A stretch of DNA of 41,504 nt from Promethearchaeota archaeon (lineage in GTDB: Archaea > Asgardarchaeota > Lokiarchaeia > Sigynarchaeales > SOKP01). Shown one piece after another: positions 9,386 to 18,519 of the stretch. The notes beneath the pieces are model-generated. The model was given only the letters and a program-made list of their open reading frames with translations. It made no database searches and was not told the origin of the DNA. Made by a program: the position numbers and the translations under genes. The stretch spans positions 1-41,504 of the forward strand of contig JAHLWT010000102.1 in assembly GCA_019057775.1 (NCBI GenBank). The letters are read 5' to 3'. Position 1 is the first letter of the stretch. Every line of letters begins with the position of its first letter.

Positions 9386-9574
9386 GACAAATTGTTTGAC
9401 TTCATCTTTTAGAGAAATTTAACATCACCATAGAACTTTAACTAAATCCGTAATATATAATACCAAATAACTTTTGCATTATTAAAAATTTTTTCATCTG
9501 ATTTAATTGCGATCTATTGTCGTTGTTTCAATAAAAATCGAAAAAGGATAAGTCCATTGGAACTTCATGATTTT

Positions 9575-11557
9575 TTAAGCTTTTTTCATGAGACCATTTT
9601 CTTCTAATAAATTTACAAAATTTAAGACTTCATTAGGATAAAAAATATGTTGAAACTCTAAAGTAAGCATAGCACTAATTTCCTTAAGATTTAAAGATAA
9701 TCCTATAAAATTTATTATTTCCTGTACATCACCTCCCCATATGTCAGGAGGTTCTGGAACTTTAAATTTCTGATAGGCGTCTGACATTAAAATTGGTAAA
9801 TAAAATTTTAAATTCCGTCTCCCTAGAAAATTTAAATCCCATTTTTGTTTAAAATTATCTGGTTCTTTAACAAGAGTAATATCAATTAATGCATTTTTGC
9901 ATAATCTAGTCCATTGAGATAATAAATTTTTCTTTAATTTATCTAATTCCTCATATTTCTCTAAAAGTAGTTCTTCAACAAGTGATGATAATGCATCAAG
10001 ATGTTTTACGGAATCCATAACCTTTATTTCATAGTTAACAAAAGCATCAATTAACGCTATTCCTAATAAAGCTTTCTCATCTTTTGAAATAGTTGGATTT
10101 GTAATTTCCTGGTTGATTTTGTTGTAAAGAGAAAACAATATCTCTTTTGTCTTACCAAGCCGCTGATAAAAATTTTCTTCTATTATTGGCCATATAGTAA
10201 TAACTGACTCACTAGTCTGTATTGAACTGGTATAACTAGTACAGAGAGCGATAGCAATTGTACGTTTTAATTCGGTGGAATCACATTTCTCAATAGTGTC
10301 GAGGGAAGTATGCCAAAATGGATCTTCATGCCCAATCATTATCCCTGGAATGCTTATAGGTTGTGCGACAAAAACAACATGATCACTCCCACCAGAATAA
10401 GGAATTATTCTATATCTCATTTGCAATGTCGTGCCATTTACTGCTACTCCTTTAGGGTGATCTGCGATTATTCTCGTAAAATACTGAATTAGATCATTTA
10501 AAATTGAAGGTCTTGAGTAGGGTCCAAGGCATATGTAACATGGTTCTCCAACATTTACAGGATGTTCTCCTATCATATCTAAATTAATATTGAAAAGTGC
10601 ATTTTTTACGATATGTTCGTGTTCTTTAACCCATGGATAAGTTCCATGAAATTCAGGAACCCATAGGAATCTGATTGTCCGTTTAGGTGGATCTAATATT
10701 TTCTGCTGTATAAGAACTGTAAGTGAACGTGCTAATTCTAACAATCCTGCAGATCCGCTTGCGTTATCGTTTACTCCTGCTGCAGGGTGACAAAGATGGG
10801 CTGTAAGAATTATTTCTTCTTGAGGCTTTTCTGTCCCTCGAATGGCGGCAGATATAACTTCTAATTCACCATCATATATCTTAGCGTCAATTCTCGCATA
10901 GATTTTAACGGGTCCCTTTTGTAAAAGTTCTTTTAGATATAGCGCTTGCTCAAATGTAATGCTAAAACCAAATGTAGTCATTTCTAAATCTTCGGCTATC
11001 GCGGGAAACCTATTATAAATAGTCATTCCTTTGAAACCTGCTGCTCGTTTAGGATTAGGATAAACTATTACTCCTAACGCTCCTTTTTCTACATAAAGAG
11101 TAGGAACTATTATTCTTGGTGCTTCCATTAAAATAACTTTACCTCTTACATTTTTTCCTTCAAAATCTTCTTCAGTAAATCCTTTCCCAACGTCAATTAA
11201 CTCTGCATTAACGTCACAACCTTTTGATCTTCCTAATACACACATGGGTATGTCTTGAAATCGACATAATATTTCTTTTTTTGGCTCCATTAACCATAGT
11301 TCTCCAGATTTTATCTCCCAACTTTGAGTTACTATCCACTCCCAAGTTTTTGTCTTTCCATCAGCGGGATATTTATGAAGTTTTATTTCATCTAAACCAT
11401 AGGATTCTAATTCATTTATTACTCGTTCCACAACTTTATGATAATCCTGAGAACCTACCACTCGGTTATATTGCGATATCTTCGCTACCCAATCCAAAGC
11501 ATGCTTTCCACTAACTTCGTTAAGTACTACATCAATTAATTTAGAAATATCTTTCAT
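9575..11557 (-). CDS. M28-family zinc metallopeptidase with PA-type insert
   Basis: A 660-residue cytoplasmic peptidase. An N-terminal domain like DUF4910 aminopeptidases and a protease-associated-type segment (about 120-220) precede the M28 catalytic core. Zinc ligands and catalytic residues, numbered from this start, are His254 (LTAHLCHP), Asp264 (VNDNASG), Glu302 (VPEFHG), Asp327 (NLDMIGE) and His416 (FWHTSLDT). A C-terminal helical region of about 200 residues follows. An in-frame ATG exists 17 codons upstream (11608), but the ATG at 11557 is preceded by AAGGTTG and gives a family-like start 'MKDISKLIDVV'; the longer N-terminus is an odd hydrophobic stretch. It likely acts on peptides as an aminopeptidase. 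Confidence 0.85.
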   Translation of the reverse strand: MKDISKLIDVVLNEVSGKHALDWVAKISQYNRVVGSQDYHKVVERVINELESYGLDEIKLHKYPADGKTKTWEWIVTQSWEIKSGELWLMEPKKEILCRFQDIPMCVLGRSKGCDVNAELIDVGKGFTEEDFEGKNVRGKVILMEAPRIIVPTLYVEKGALGVIVYPNPKRAAGFKGMTIYNRFPAIAEDLEMTTFGFSITFEQALYLKELLQKGPVKIYARIDAKIYDGELEVISAAIRGTEKPQEEIILTAHLCHPAAGVNDNASGSAGLLELARSLTVLIQQKILDPPKRTIRFLWVPEFHGTYPWVKEHEHIVKNALFNINLDMIGEHPVNVGEPCYICLGPYSRPSILNDLIQYFTRIIADHPKGVAVNGTTLQMRYRIIPYSGGSDHVVFVAQPISIPGIMIGHEDPFWHTSLDTIEKCDSTELKRTIAIALCTSYTSSIQTSESVITIWPIIEENFYQRLGKTKEILFSLYNKINQEITNPTISKDEKALLGIALIDAFVNYEIKVMDSVKHLDALSSLVEELLLEKYEELDKLKKNLLSQWTRLCKNALIDITLVKEPDNFKQKWDLNFLGRRNLKFYLPILMSDAYQKFKVPEPPDIWGGDVQEIINFIGLSLNLKEISAMLTLEFQHIFYPNEVLNFVNLLEENGLMKKA

Positions 11558-11723
11558 ATGAGCAACCTTGTAAAAGAATATTATTTTGATTAATTTGATA
11601 TTACACACTATTAAGATATAAAACTTGTGATTCTTTGGAGTGCCACTACTATGACTAATAATATTTTAAAAATGATTGTTGAAAATGTCATAGGTTCTAC
11701 CATCATTTTTATTAGCTCTTCAA

Positions 11724-13103
11724 TCACACCATTTTTTTGGGATCTAGTAATTCATCAAGATTATCTATTGTTAATCCCATTTCTTTTATAACTACCTTAC
11801 AACTCTTTCCCTCTTTGTATGCTCGCTGTGCGATCTCTGAACATTTATCATATCCAAGGATAGGAATTAGATTGGTTACGAGCATTAGCATTCTTTCTAA
11901 ATGTTCATTTATTTGCTCAGTATTAGCCTTCAAATTTAATAAGCAATTATCTATAAATGAACTTATACCTCCAATAAGGATTTTTATTGATTCGAGCAGA
12001 TTTATTATCATTAAAGGTTTGCATACGTTCAAATCTAAAATGCTTCCATACGCCTCTCCAAACGAAATCGTGCCATCGTTTCCAATTACTTGAAGACAAA
12101 CTTGAATCAATGCTTCTGATTGAGTAGGATTTATCTTACCTGGCATTATAGAGGACCCTGGTTCATTCTGAGGTAGAATTAACTCTGATAATCCTGCTCG
12201 TGGACCACTCCCCATCCAGCGAATATCATTTGCCATTTTTAATAGAGATAAAGCTAATAATCGTAAATTACCACTGATTTTTACTATGGTATTATGTGAG
12301 GCTATGCCTTCTGCGCGCACAGGATTGACTTTAAAAGGTAGATTCATCATTTTTGATAGATGGGACACTGTAAGTTTTCCAAAATCTTCATGCGCATTTA
12401 ATCCTGTTCCTAATGCTGTGCCACCTATTGGTATATAATACAATTCATCACACGTATTCCGTAATCTTTCTATGTTGGTATTAATTTGTTTTTTATATAC
12501 TTCAAATTCTAGTGATAGTGGGATAGGAACCGCATCTTGTAGATGAGTTCTACCTACTTTAACTATATCTATAAACTCCTTAATTTTGTTATCCAAATGT
12601 TCCAATAAGTTTTCTAATACAGGGAATATTTTTTGAACCATATGTAAGGCTGAGACATGCATTGCACTTGGGATAACATCATTAGAGGACTGTCCTTTAT
12701 TCACGTGATCATTAGGATGAACTGGATGTTTTTTACCCATTGGATGTCCTAAGATTTCATTAGCTCTATTTGCTATTACTTCATTCATATTCATGTTTGT
12801 TTGAGTTCCAGAACCAGTCTGAAAGATATCAATAGGAAATTGATCAAGATGTTTACGTTCATCTATAATTTCAGTTAAAGCTTGAAGCATTGCATTTCCA
12901 ATATCTTTATTCACTAAATTTAATTCTAAATTTGAAAGTAAACAAGCCTTTTTCATCTGGGCTAAAGAAATGATAAATATTGTAGGGAACGTCTTTCCAC
13001 TTATTTGGAAATTTTTAAGTGCCCTTTGAGTATTTATACCCCAATAAACATTAGTAGGAACTTCTACTTCACCTAATATATCCTTTTCTACGCGAAAATT
13101 CAA
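11724..13103 (-). CDS. fumC: Fumarate hydratase, class II
   Basis: A 459-residue class II fumarase interconverting fumarate and malate, expected to be a cytoplasmic homotetramer without Fe-S. Visible motifs are 'TGSGTQTNMNMNEV' near 96-109, 'GRTHLQDAVP' with His187, 'GGTALGTGLNA' near 227-237, and the superfamily signature 'GSSIMPGKINPTQ' at 316-328 with the catalytic Ser loop. 'NPTQ' after the signature, rather than aspartase-type 'NPVIPE', supports fumarase over aspartase. Full length compared with the usual ~460. It stands alone on the minus strand between a peptidase and a small ORF, and serves the TCA/reductive TCA set in this window. Confidence 0.95.
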   Translation of the reverse strand: MNFRVEKDILGEVEVPTNVYWGINTQRALKNFQISGKTFPTIFIISLAQMKKACLLSNLELNLVNKDIGNAMLQALTEIIDERKHLDQFPIDIFQTGSGTQTNMNMNEVIANRANEILGHPMGKKHPVHPNDHVNKGQSSNDVIPSAMHVSALHMVQKIFPVLENLLEHLDNKIKEFIDIVKVGRTHLQDAVPIPLSLEFEVYKKQINTNIERLRNTCDELYYIPIGGTALGTGLNAHEDFGKLTVSHLSKMMNLPFKVNPVRAEGIASHNTIVKISGNLRLLALSLLKMANDIRWMGSGPRAGLSELILPQNEPGSSIMPGKINPTQSEALIQVCLQVIGNDGTISFGEAYGSILDLNVCKPLMIINLLESIKILIGGISSFIDNCLLNLKANTEQINEHLERMLMLVTNLIPILGYDKCSEIAQRAYKEGKSCKVVIKEMGLTIDNLDELLDPKKMV

Positions 13104-13216
13104 AATTTACTCACCACTCTTAGTTTTCATTACTAAGATAATAAGGAAAAAAACCATAAAAAAAGTTTATATTAATAGTCTATAAATTGAATTAGTTTTA
13201 TTCAGATTTATAATGT

Positions 13217-13405
13217 CTATGAAGCTTCTAAAGTTATTGATCGTGAAATGTCTGTTTTACGATAATCTAGACCATTGTTCCTATTGAGGATATTTAGGAG
13301 ATCATTTTCAGTAATTTGATATTTTCTATACAATTCTTCATAAAAAACACCACTTCGAAATTTCCTGTATATTTTTGTTCCCACTATTCTATCGTCTAGA
13401 ACCAT
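13217..13405 (-). CDS. Small basic protein, possible HTH, unknown
   Basis: A 62-residue ATG-started frame with the same strand and spacing as its neighbours. The middle 'YEELYRKYQITENDLLNILN' could form a helix-turn-helix, as in small recombinase- or transposase-type DNA-binding domains, but the match is weak. It ends just downstream of fumarase's promoter region and lies 23 bp upstream of the hydrolase's 3' end. Function unknown. Confidence 0.4.
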   Translation of the reverse strand: MVLDDRIVGTKIYRKFRSGVFYEELYRKYQITENDLLNILNRNNGLDYRKTDISRSITLEAS

Positions 13406-13428
13406 AGAAGTAGCACCACATTTTGATA

Positions 13429-14355
13429 TTAATTCATTATAAACTCTCTAATTAAAGAATTAATTTTATCGGGTTGTTCATTAATAACCCAATGTGAACC
13501 TTCAGGAATACGTTTAATAATTAAATCCGGGACAAATTCATCAAGACCTTCAAGGTTATGAACTGTAAGTGCAGTGTCTTTTTCCCCCCATATTACTAAC
13601 GTAGGAACATTTATCATAACAGGTTTAGCTTCTAATTGTTCATCAGTCAATTCTGATATTTTTTCTCCTTGTGAAGGAGGGCGTAATCCCCCAGCACGAT
13701 AATAATTCAAACCACCAGTGAGTGCTCCAGGTTGAGACCATGCCTCTTTGTACATTTGGCGATCATCCTCATCAAATTCCATTTCAGAATTAAAAACTAC
13801 ACCGTATAAATTTTGGTAATTATTAGCAGACAAAAAACCCTCGGCATTTTTTGTTCGAAAAAACAATACATATTGACTTGATGTTTGTTGATCTTTATTT
13901 TGTGCAATTAATCTTCCAAAGATGTTTGGATGTGGAGCATTTATGATAATTAACTTTTCTACTAAATCTGGATGCATGTTTGCAAATGGGAAAGCAACAA
14001 CTCCTCCCCAATCGTGGCCTACTAATATAAATTTCTTGCGTCCAAAATGTTCTTCAACTAATGCTCTTAGATCCTCAACAATATGTTGGGGTTGATATTG
14101 TTCTATCTCCTCGGGTTTGGATGATAGATTATACCCTCTCATATCAGGAGCTACTGCCAGATAGTTTTTTGAAAGATTTAAAAGCTGATCTCTCCACATA
14201 TACCAGAATTGTGGAAAACCATGCAAAAAAAGAATTAATTCCCCATCTTCAGGACCCGCTTTAATATAATGAAGTTTAATGTTGTTAACTTCAGCAAACT
14301 CACTTTTAAATTGGGGAAATTTTTTCTTCATAATTTCTTCAGACATATTACTCAA
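13429..14355 (-). CDS. Alpha/beta hydrolase, epoxide hydrolase type
   Basis: A 308-residue alpha/beta hydrolase. The oxyanion motif 'HGFP' is at 45-48, and the nucleophile elbow 'GHDWGG' at 113-118 has Asp115, the hallmark of epoxide hydrolases and haloalkane/fluoroacetate dehalogenases rather than Ser esterases. A likely charge-relay acid is Asp260 (GEKD) and the catalytic base His288 (GSHW). The cap region contains 'LNYYRAGG', like the 'NWYR' motif of epoxide hydrolases. Length is normal and there is no signal peptide. It lies upstream of nothing obviously related; the neighbouring CoA-transferase is in the same orientation but with its own gap. Exact substrate cannot be told. Confidence 0.85.
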   Translation of the reverse strand: MSNMSEEIMKKKFPQFKSEFAEVNNIKLHYIKAGPEDGELILFLHGFPQFWYMWRDQLLNLSKNYLAVAPDMRGYNLSSKPEEIEQYQPQHIVEDLRALVEEHFGRKKFILVGHDWGGVVAFPFANMHPDLVEKLIIINAPHPNIFGRLIAQNKDQQTSSQYVLFFRTKNAEGFLSANNYQNLYGVVFNSEMEFDEDDRQMYKEAWSQPGALTGGLNYYRAGGLRPPSQGEKISELTDEQLEAKPVMINVPTLVIWGEKDTALTVHNLEGLDEFVPDLIIKRIPEGSHWVINEQPDKINSLIREFIMN

Positions 14356-14418
14356 TTTTGAAGTATAGAATTAAAAAGAATTAATTTTAGTGTTAATAAA
14401 AACTTATAGTTTATATGC

Positions 14419-15636
14419 TTATATAATCCCCTTTTTTCTAAATTCTCGAATATCCTCATCTGAATAATTGTAAGTCTTTAAAATCTCTTTTGTATGTTGT
14501 CCCACTTTAGGAGCTAGACTCCTTATTTTTAAATTAGTTCTCGACATTTTAATTGGTGAGGCAACGTTTTGAATTTTACCAAATTTAGGATGATTCAAAT
14601 TAACTACCATATTCCGTGCTTTAATTTGAGGATCTTTACAAGCTTCGGCAAAACTTTTTATAGGCATTACGCAGGCGTCATGATCCTTAAAAATTTCAAA
14701 CCATTCAGCTTGAGTTTTTTTTAAAAATTCTTCTTGAATCTCTCTAAAAACCATCTCTCTTTCCTCTCCTAATGCGTTGCCTTTTAGTTTTAAATCTTCC
14801 CGATTAAGAACCTCACATAATTTATGCCAAAATTTTATCTCAATGGCTCCAACTGATAAATATTTATTATCCTTAGTTTTATATATTGAGTAAAATGGTA
14901 CTTCACCATGTAGAGGATTTTGCGGTTTTGACATACTATCATTTAAATCCTTAGAAAAATGGAAGGCCGCTGCCATTGGCATGAAAGAAAATACTGTATC
15001 TGTCATGGAGATATCTAGGTATTGGCCTAATCTATCAGGGTTCTTATCACGTTCTATTATCGCACCTAAAATAGCAATTGTAGCCATTAAACCTCCACCA
15101 ATATCTGCTGCTTGAACTCCAGGAACAATTGGCTTTCCTTCTTGATTTTCTTTCCCTCTAATAGTTCTTTCTTTATTTAAATCCAGCATTCCACAAATGC
15201 CTATATAATTGAGATCATGCCCTGCTATTTGTTCGTATGGTCCATTTTGACCATATCCTGTTAATGAACAACCAATGATTTGAGGATTTATAGATTTCAA
15301 TGTATCATAATCAATTTTTAATTTATTCGTGACTTTTGGGCGATAAGTATCTACTACTACATCAGCATTCTTTACTAACTCATAAAAAATCTCTCTTGCT
15401 TTATCTTTCTTTAGATTGAGAGTAATAGATTTTTTATTTCTCATGAGAATTGAATTAAAAGCACTTTCACGATACCTTTGTTTTTGAAAAAATGGCGGTG
15501 GATTCTTATATGGGAAAGAAGGATCTTCAACGCGTATAATGTTTGCCCCTAAATCCGCCAATACCATGGTGCAATAGGGACCTGGTAACATTCTTGTCAA
15601 ATCTAGTACAGTAATATGCTCTAAAGGTAAGACCAT
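14419..15636 (-). CDS. CaiB/BaiF class III CoA-transferase family protein
   Basis: A 405-residue cytoplasmic protein of the formyl-CoA transferase/alpha-methylacyl-CoA racemase family. It shows the family opening 'LDLTRMLPGPYCTMVLADLG' at 11-30 and the catalytic Asp141 in 'GHDLNY'. The two-domain interlocking fold is implied by normal length. It either transfers CoA between carboxylates or racemises 2-methylacyl-CoA; the 'PGPYCTM' start and the short glycine region suit the racemase-like group slightly better, but this is inference. No obvious operon partner. Confidence 0.85.
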   Translation of the reverse strand: MVLPLEHITVLDLTRMLPGPYCTMVLADLGANIIRVEDPSFPYKNPPPFFQKQRYRESAFNSILMRNKKSITLNLKKDKAREIFYELVKNADVVVDTYRPKVTNKLKIDYDTLKSINPQIIGCSLTGYGQNGPYEQIAGHDLNYIGICGMLDLNKERTIRGKENQEGKPIVPGVQAADIGGGLMATIAILGAIIERDKNPDRLGQYLDISMTDTVFSFMPMAAAFHFSKDLNDSMSKPQNPLHGEVPFYSIYKTKDNKYLSVGAIEIKFWHKLCEVLNREDLKLKGNALGEEREMVFREIQEEFLKKTQAEWFEIFKDHDACVMPIKSFAEACKDPQIKARNMVVNLNHPKFGKIQNVASPIKMSRTNLKIRSLAPKVGQHTKEILKTYNYSDEDIREFRKKGII

Positions 15637-15726
15637 AATAGTATAAAACTATTTTTATAAAATATATTCTTTTTGATGACGTTTTAAGTTAAAAATACAT
15701 CAGAAAAATGATAGCAATAAATGAAA

Positions 15727-16330
15727 TTAATATTCTTTTAAATTATTGAAATAGTCATCTGGATCCTCAATTCCAGACCTTAATAATTCAAATTCTTTAA
15801 TAATATCAAGTTGCTTGCTAGTTAATTCGAGGTAATCCTTATCTAATTCATCTTGAAATCTTAACCAACACCCCAAAGCATCAGAATAATCTTACCAACC
15901 CCCAAGGACTAGTTTGCTTAAAATATAATCTTCTTTTGAGGTGACCCAACACTCAATTCCTGCAAAATTAATTCTAAGCCTTCTCTTAAGGGCTATGAGT
16001 TCAGACTCAAATCTAGAGAAAGGGGCGCCCATACTTTCAAATTCGACAACAATTTTAGGTGCTTCTTCACACATAAACATTACTACATTTTGATCAGCAA
16101 GGTAATCAGAACCTTTTACAGTATCAAATGTATGCCCTTTTGGAGTGTCATCTTTCTGTTAAATTACCCAACGCTGAGTTTATTCCCCCCTGGGCTGCTC
16201 CGGAGTATGATCTTACTGGATAAACTTTGCTTATAACCGTAACATTCCATTTTCTCGATAATTCTAAACCGGCCCTTAGACCACTAAGACCTGTACCAAC
16301 AACTAATACATCAAATTCTTCAATTCTCAT
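15727..16330 (-). pseudogene. Chimeric wreck: SdhA/FrdA N-terminus joined to a nucleotidyltransferase C-terminus
   Basis: Reading from 16330, the first 60 codons are a succinate dehydrogenase/fumarate reductase flavoprotein N-terminus: FAD-binding 'VGTGLSGLRAG', then 'RSYSGAAQGGIN', where the His that normally carries the covalent flavin is Tyr. A single extra A (GAAAGATGAC, near 16148-16155) then shifts frame; in the next frame the family text continues as 'HTFDTVKGSDYLADQ' and 'MCEEAPKIVVEFES' up to 'GAPFSRFE' near 16010. There the homology stops and becomes the tail of a nucleotidyltransferase-like protein ('TSKEDYILSKLVLGGW'), itself cut by a TAA at 15892-15894 and then continuing in frame ('DYSDALGCWLRFQDELD') to 15727. 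So two truncated genes are fused and both are dead. Confidence 0.8.
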
Positions 16331-16468
16331 TAAAATTTAATATTCCTATATTGAATAAAAAGATTTTACTAATAATCTATAAAAAATTGGCCATAGAAAG
16401 CGATTTCCTTTTAGATAACAAGGAAGATAATTAAGTGATACTAAAGATTATTAAAATGGCAAAATGGA

Positions 16469-17416
16469 TTAATTAATAAGGCGATTAACAAGTAAATTTT
16501 TAAAGGCTTGGAGATCTTTCCAAGAAGTTGCACAACGTACTATATTTCCTTTTTCGCTTATCTTTGTGTGTCCTTTTTCAGTAATTTCAATTTTTAATTC
16601 TTCAATATTTAGCAAATCTTCAGAGAAACCAAGATATATAGCCACAGTGTCAAACAGGACCGATGTTTCATTTTTTTTAGTCATTTTCAATCTGGGTATA
16701 ATTTTTTTTTCCCATATCTCAACATTTTCTTTGATTGTCTTAATTATTAAATTGTCGCAATTCATGATGCGCTCGAGAAATAATCCCGAGAGCATGATAT
16801 TTCCACACGTATCCAATGGTGTAATAGTTTTCTCCCAAGGTGCTTGAAAAACTTCTCTACATGCCTTAATGTTCTTTTTCACATTGAATTCTAGGTGAGG
16901 AGAATTTGAAGCCCTATATCCAACGCGAATACTTCCGTGCATCCCTATAAAACGAGAATTTTCTGTAATACTAGAGTTCATTTTAAGTGCTCCTGCCACG
17001 GTTCCTAAGGGTCCAATGGATATAAGGGTTAAAGGCTCAGGAGAATCCATTATTGTAGAACAAAGAACTTCCATGCCATTTTCATGAACAATGCCCGGAT
17101 ATTTCGATATTTCATAATCTTTAATCCAAGGATACAGCCAACCTTTTTTATGATTTTCTGGAGGTCCAATCCCAATGGGAATGTCCATTCGACCCACAAT
17201 TTCAAGAAATTTTGCAACTAATTTGGCTTTTAACGTAGTATTATCAGATGAAGTCGTTATTAATTTAACATCTAATTCAGGACACTTTAATAAGAAACCT
17301 AGAGCCCACGTATCATCAATATCCAAGCCTATATCAGTATCAAGAATTACAGGAATTTTGTTAGTATTCAATTCTATATCTTTTTTAAATATAAATGAAC
17401 ATATCAAATTATTCAT
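16469..17416 (-). CDS. Inosine-uridine preferring nucleoside hydrolase family protein
   Basis: A 315-residue cytoplasmic N-ribohydrolase-like enzyme. The Ca2+-binding signature DXDXXXDD is seen as 'DTDIGLDIDD' at 26-35, followed by the usual alternating beta/alpha order ('LISIGPLGTVAGAL' mid-protein, and 'HGSIRVGYRASNSPHLEFNV' in place of the family's 'GG....GN....AEFN'). The canonical 'N.....D' segment is recognisable but diverged. It should cleave a nucleoside or analogue to base and ribose; exact substrate unknown. It is an intact gene sitting between two clusters of gene fragments. Confidence 0.8.
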   Translation of the reverse strand: MNNLICSFIFKKDIELNTNKIPVILDTDIGLDIDDTWALGFLLKCPELDVKLITTSSDNTTLKAKLVAKFLEIVGRMDIPIGIGPPENHKKGWLYPWIKDYEISKYPGIVHENGMEVLCSTIMDSPEPLTLISIGPLGTVAGALKMNSSITENSRFIGMHGSIRVGYRASNSPHLEFNVKKNIKACREVFQAPWEKTITPLDTCGNIMLSGLFLERIMNCDNLIIKTIKENVEIWEKKIIPRLKMTKKNETSVLFDTVAIYLGFSEDLLNIEELKIEITEKGHTKISEKGNIVRCATSWKDLQAFKNLLVNRLIN

Positions 17417-17527
17417 TTTTTTAAAGATACACTAATAAAGATAAATATTCAGTAGAGAGTATCTATTTTATAGAAAATTTAGATTGCTATATTTTTATTT
17501 TCTCGCTAATTCTTATATTAAAACTGT

Positions 17528-17775
17528 TTAATAAAAACCCATTCTTTCCGTGATTGATTTAGCTATACTCAAGTTTCGAATTGCTAGATTTAGTGGTTGC
17601 CAGGGAACTTCACATCCCAGTGAATACATATAAAAACCTCCAGGCTTTCCTGCTTCAATCGTTTAAGATACTTCATGGATAACTTCTACAACAGAATAGC
17701 TAGGGCTACCTAAAATTTGCGTGTTTGTGTTTCCACGGATGCAGTTATGAGTCCCACACTTCTCTTTTGCTTAAA
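17528..17775 (-). pseudogene. UroD-type methyltransferase, C-terminal fragment
   Basis: About 80 codons matching the last quarter of the intact gene at 19332-20375, at high but clearly diverged identity (for example 'CGTHNCIRGNTNTQILGSPS' versus 'CGTNNCIRGNTNTQILGSSS'). A TAA replaces a Lys codon within 'HEVS*TIEAGK', near 17663, and the rest of the gene is absent upstream of about 17773. The terminal 'ITERMGFY' and stop are preserved. It meets a hydantoinase-A fragment tail to tail. Confidence 0.85.
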
Positions 17776-18033
17776 AAAATGTGGTTAGAAAGCGAGCTAG
17801 ATTTGGGAAACGAGCCAAATAAACGAAAACATTTAAAGGGTATACGAAAGATATATTTCCGAGATGTGAGAGATTTCATTGAAAGATCTATTTTTGATGG
17901 AGATAAATTGGATCCAGGGTATGAAACCAGTGGTCCTGCGATCGTGGAAGAAAATATTACTACAATTGTTATACCCCCAAATAGCGTGCTTACAGTAACT
18001 AAATACGGAAATTATTTCTTGAAAATCTCTTAA
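17776..18033 (+). pseudogene. Hydantoinase A / acetone carboxylase-type protein, C-terminal fragment
   Basis: About 85 codons ending with the conserved tail of HyuA-family ATP-dependent oxoprolinase/N-methylhydantoinase subunits: 'DGDKLDPGYETSGPAIVEEN' followed by 'TTIVIPPNSVLTVTKYG'. The other ~600 residues, including the actin-like ATPase core, are missing. An ATG-initiated frame begins at 17725, but its first ~17 codons are the antisense of the UroD fragment, so the start is not genuine. Confidence 0.75.
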
Positions 18034-18357
18034 TTTCGTCTTTAAAATAGATATTGTATCTCTTTTTTAAGCGACTACATAACCTAATAGAATTGCACTT
18101 TTCACGCGCTCTGGCTTCTTAATTAATAATTCAAACTTTTAAATCGTGAAATTGCTACACCTTCTCAAGCGACAAAAATGTTGGGAATTTCCCAAAAACC
18201 TTCAGTTTATTAAATTATAAAGAAGAATCAAATATTAAATTTGGAATCGCGTTATGATATTTAAAAAAAGGCTATGGAAAAAGGATATATAAATTTAAAG
18301 ATGTAGACAATATAAAATTATTAATACAACTAACAACAATTATACTATAGAATAATT
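18034..18357. other. Intergenic stretch, possible gene-tail remnant
   Basis: No complete gene. On the minus strand 18067-18147 reads as an open tail 'FELLIKKPERVKSAILLGY' plus a stop, which looks like the C-terminus of a nitroreductase-type protein (weak). The right half holds the promoter of the nucleotidyltransferase pair. Confidence 0.35.
18286..18293 (+). promoter_or_regulatory. TATA box (TATATAAA) with upstream purine-rich BRE
   Basis: TATATAAA preceded by AAAAAGGA lies 65 bp before the ATG at 18358, a good archaeal core promoter for the two-gene nucleotidyltransferase unit. Transcription would begin roughly 25 bp downstream. Confidence 0.5.
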
Positions 18358-18519
18358 ATGGATCAGAAAAAACTGAAACGAGCTCCTATTAATATTACTC
18401 TTGCAGACATTGAAAGAGCTTATAAAAAAGTAGAAGAGTTTCAACGTTTAATTGAGAGGGGAAAAACCCCAGAACAAATATTCAAGGATATGCTCAGGTT
18501 GATTGAAGTTGATCAGTAG
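18358..18519 (+). CDS. Small partner protein of a nucleotidyltransferase (putative antitoxin-like)
   Basis: A 53-residue helical protein: 'MDQKKLKRAPINITLADIER' and then an amphipathic helix ending 'FKDMLRLIEVDQ'. Its 3' end overlaps the start of the next gene by 17 bp in another frame, so the two are translationally linked. Small ORFs directly before nucleotidyltransferases are typical of AbiE/MNT-HEPN-like toxin-antitoxin modules, but no known antitoxin domain is recognisable here. Confidence 0.6.
   Translation: MDQKKLKRAPINITLADIERAYKKVEEFQRLIERGKTPEQIFKDMLRLIEVDQ

Noticed and set aside
17725..18033. Intact 102-codon gene from an ATG.
   Set aside because: Its first codons are antisense of the UroD remnant; only the HyuA tail is real.
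18067..18147. Nitroreductase-like tail on the minus strand.
   Set aside because: Only about 20 residues of weak resemblance; kept as a remark in the intergenic entry.
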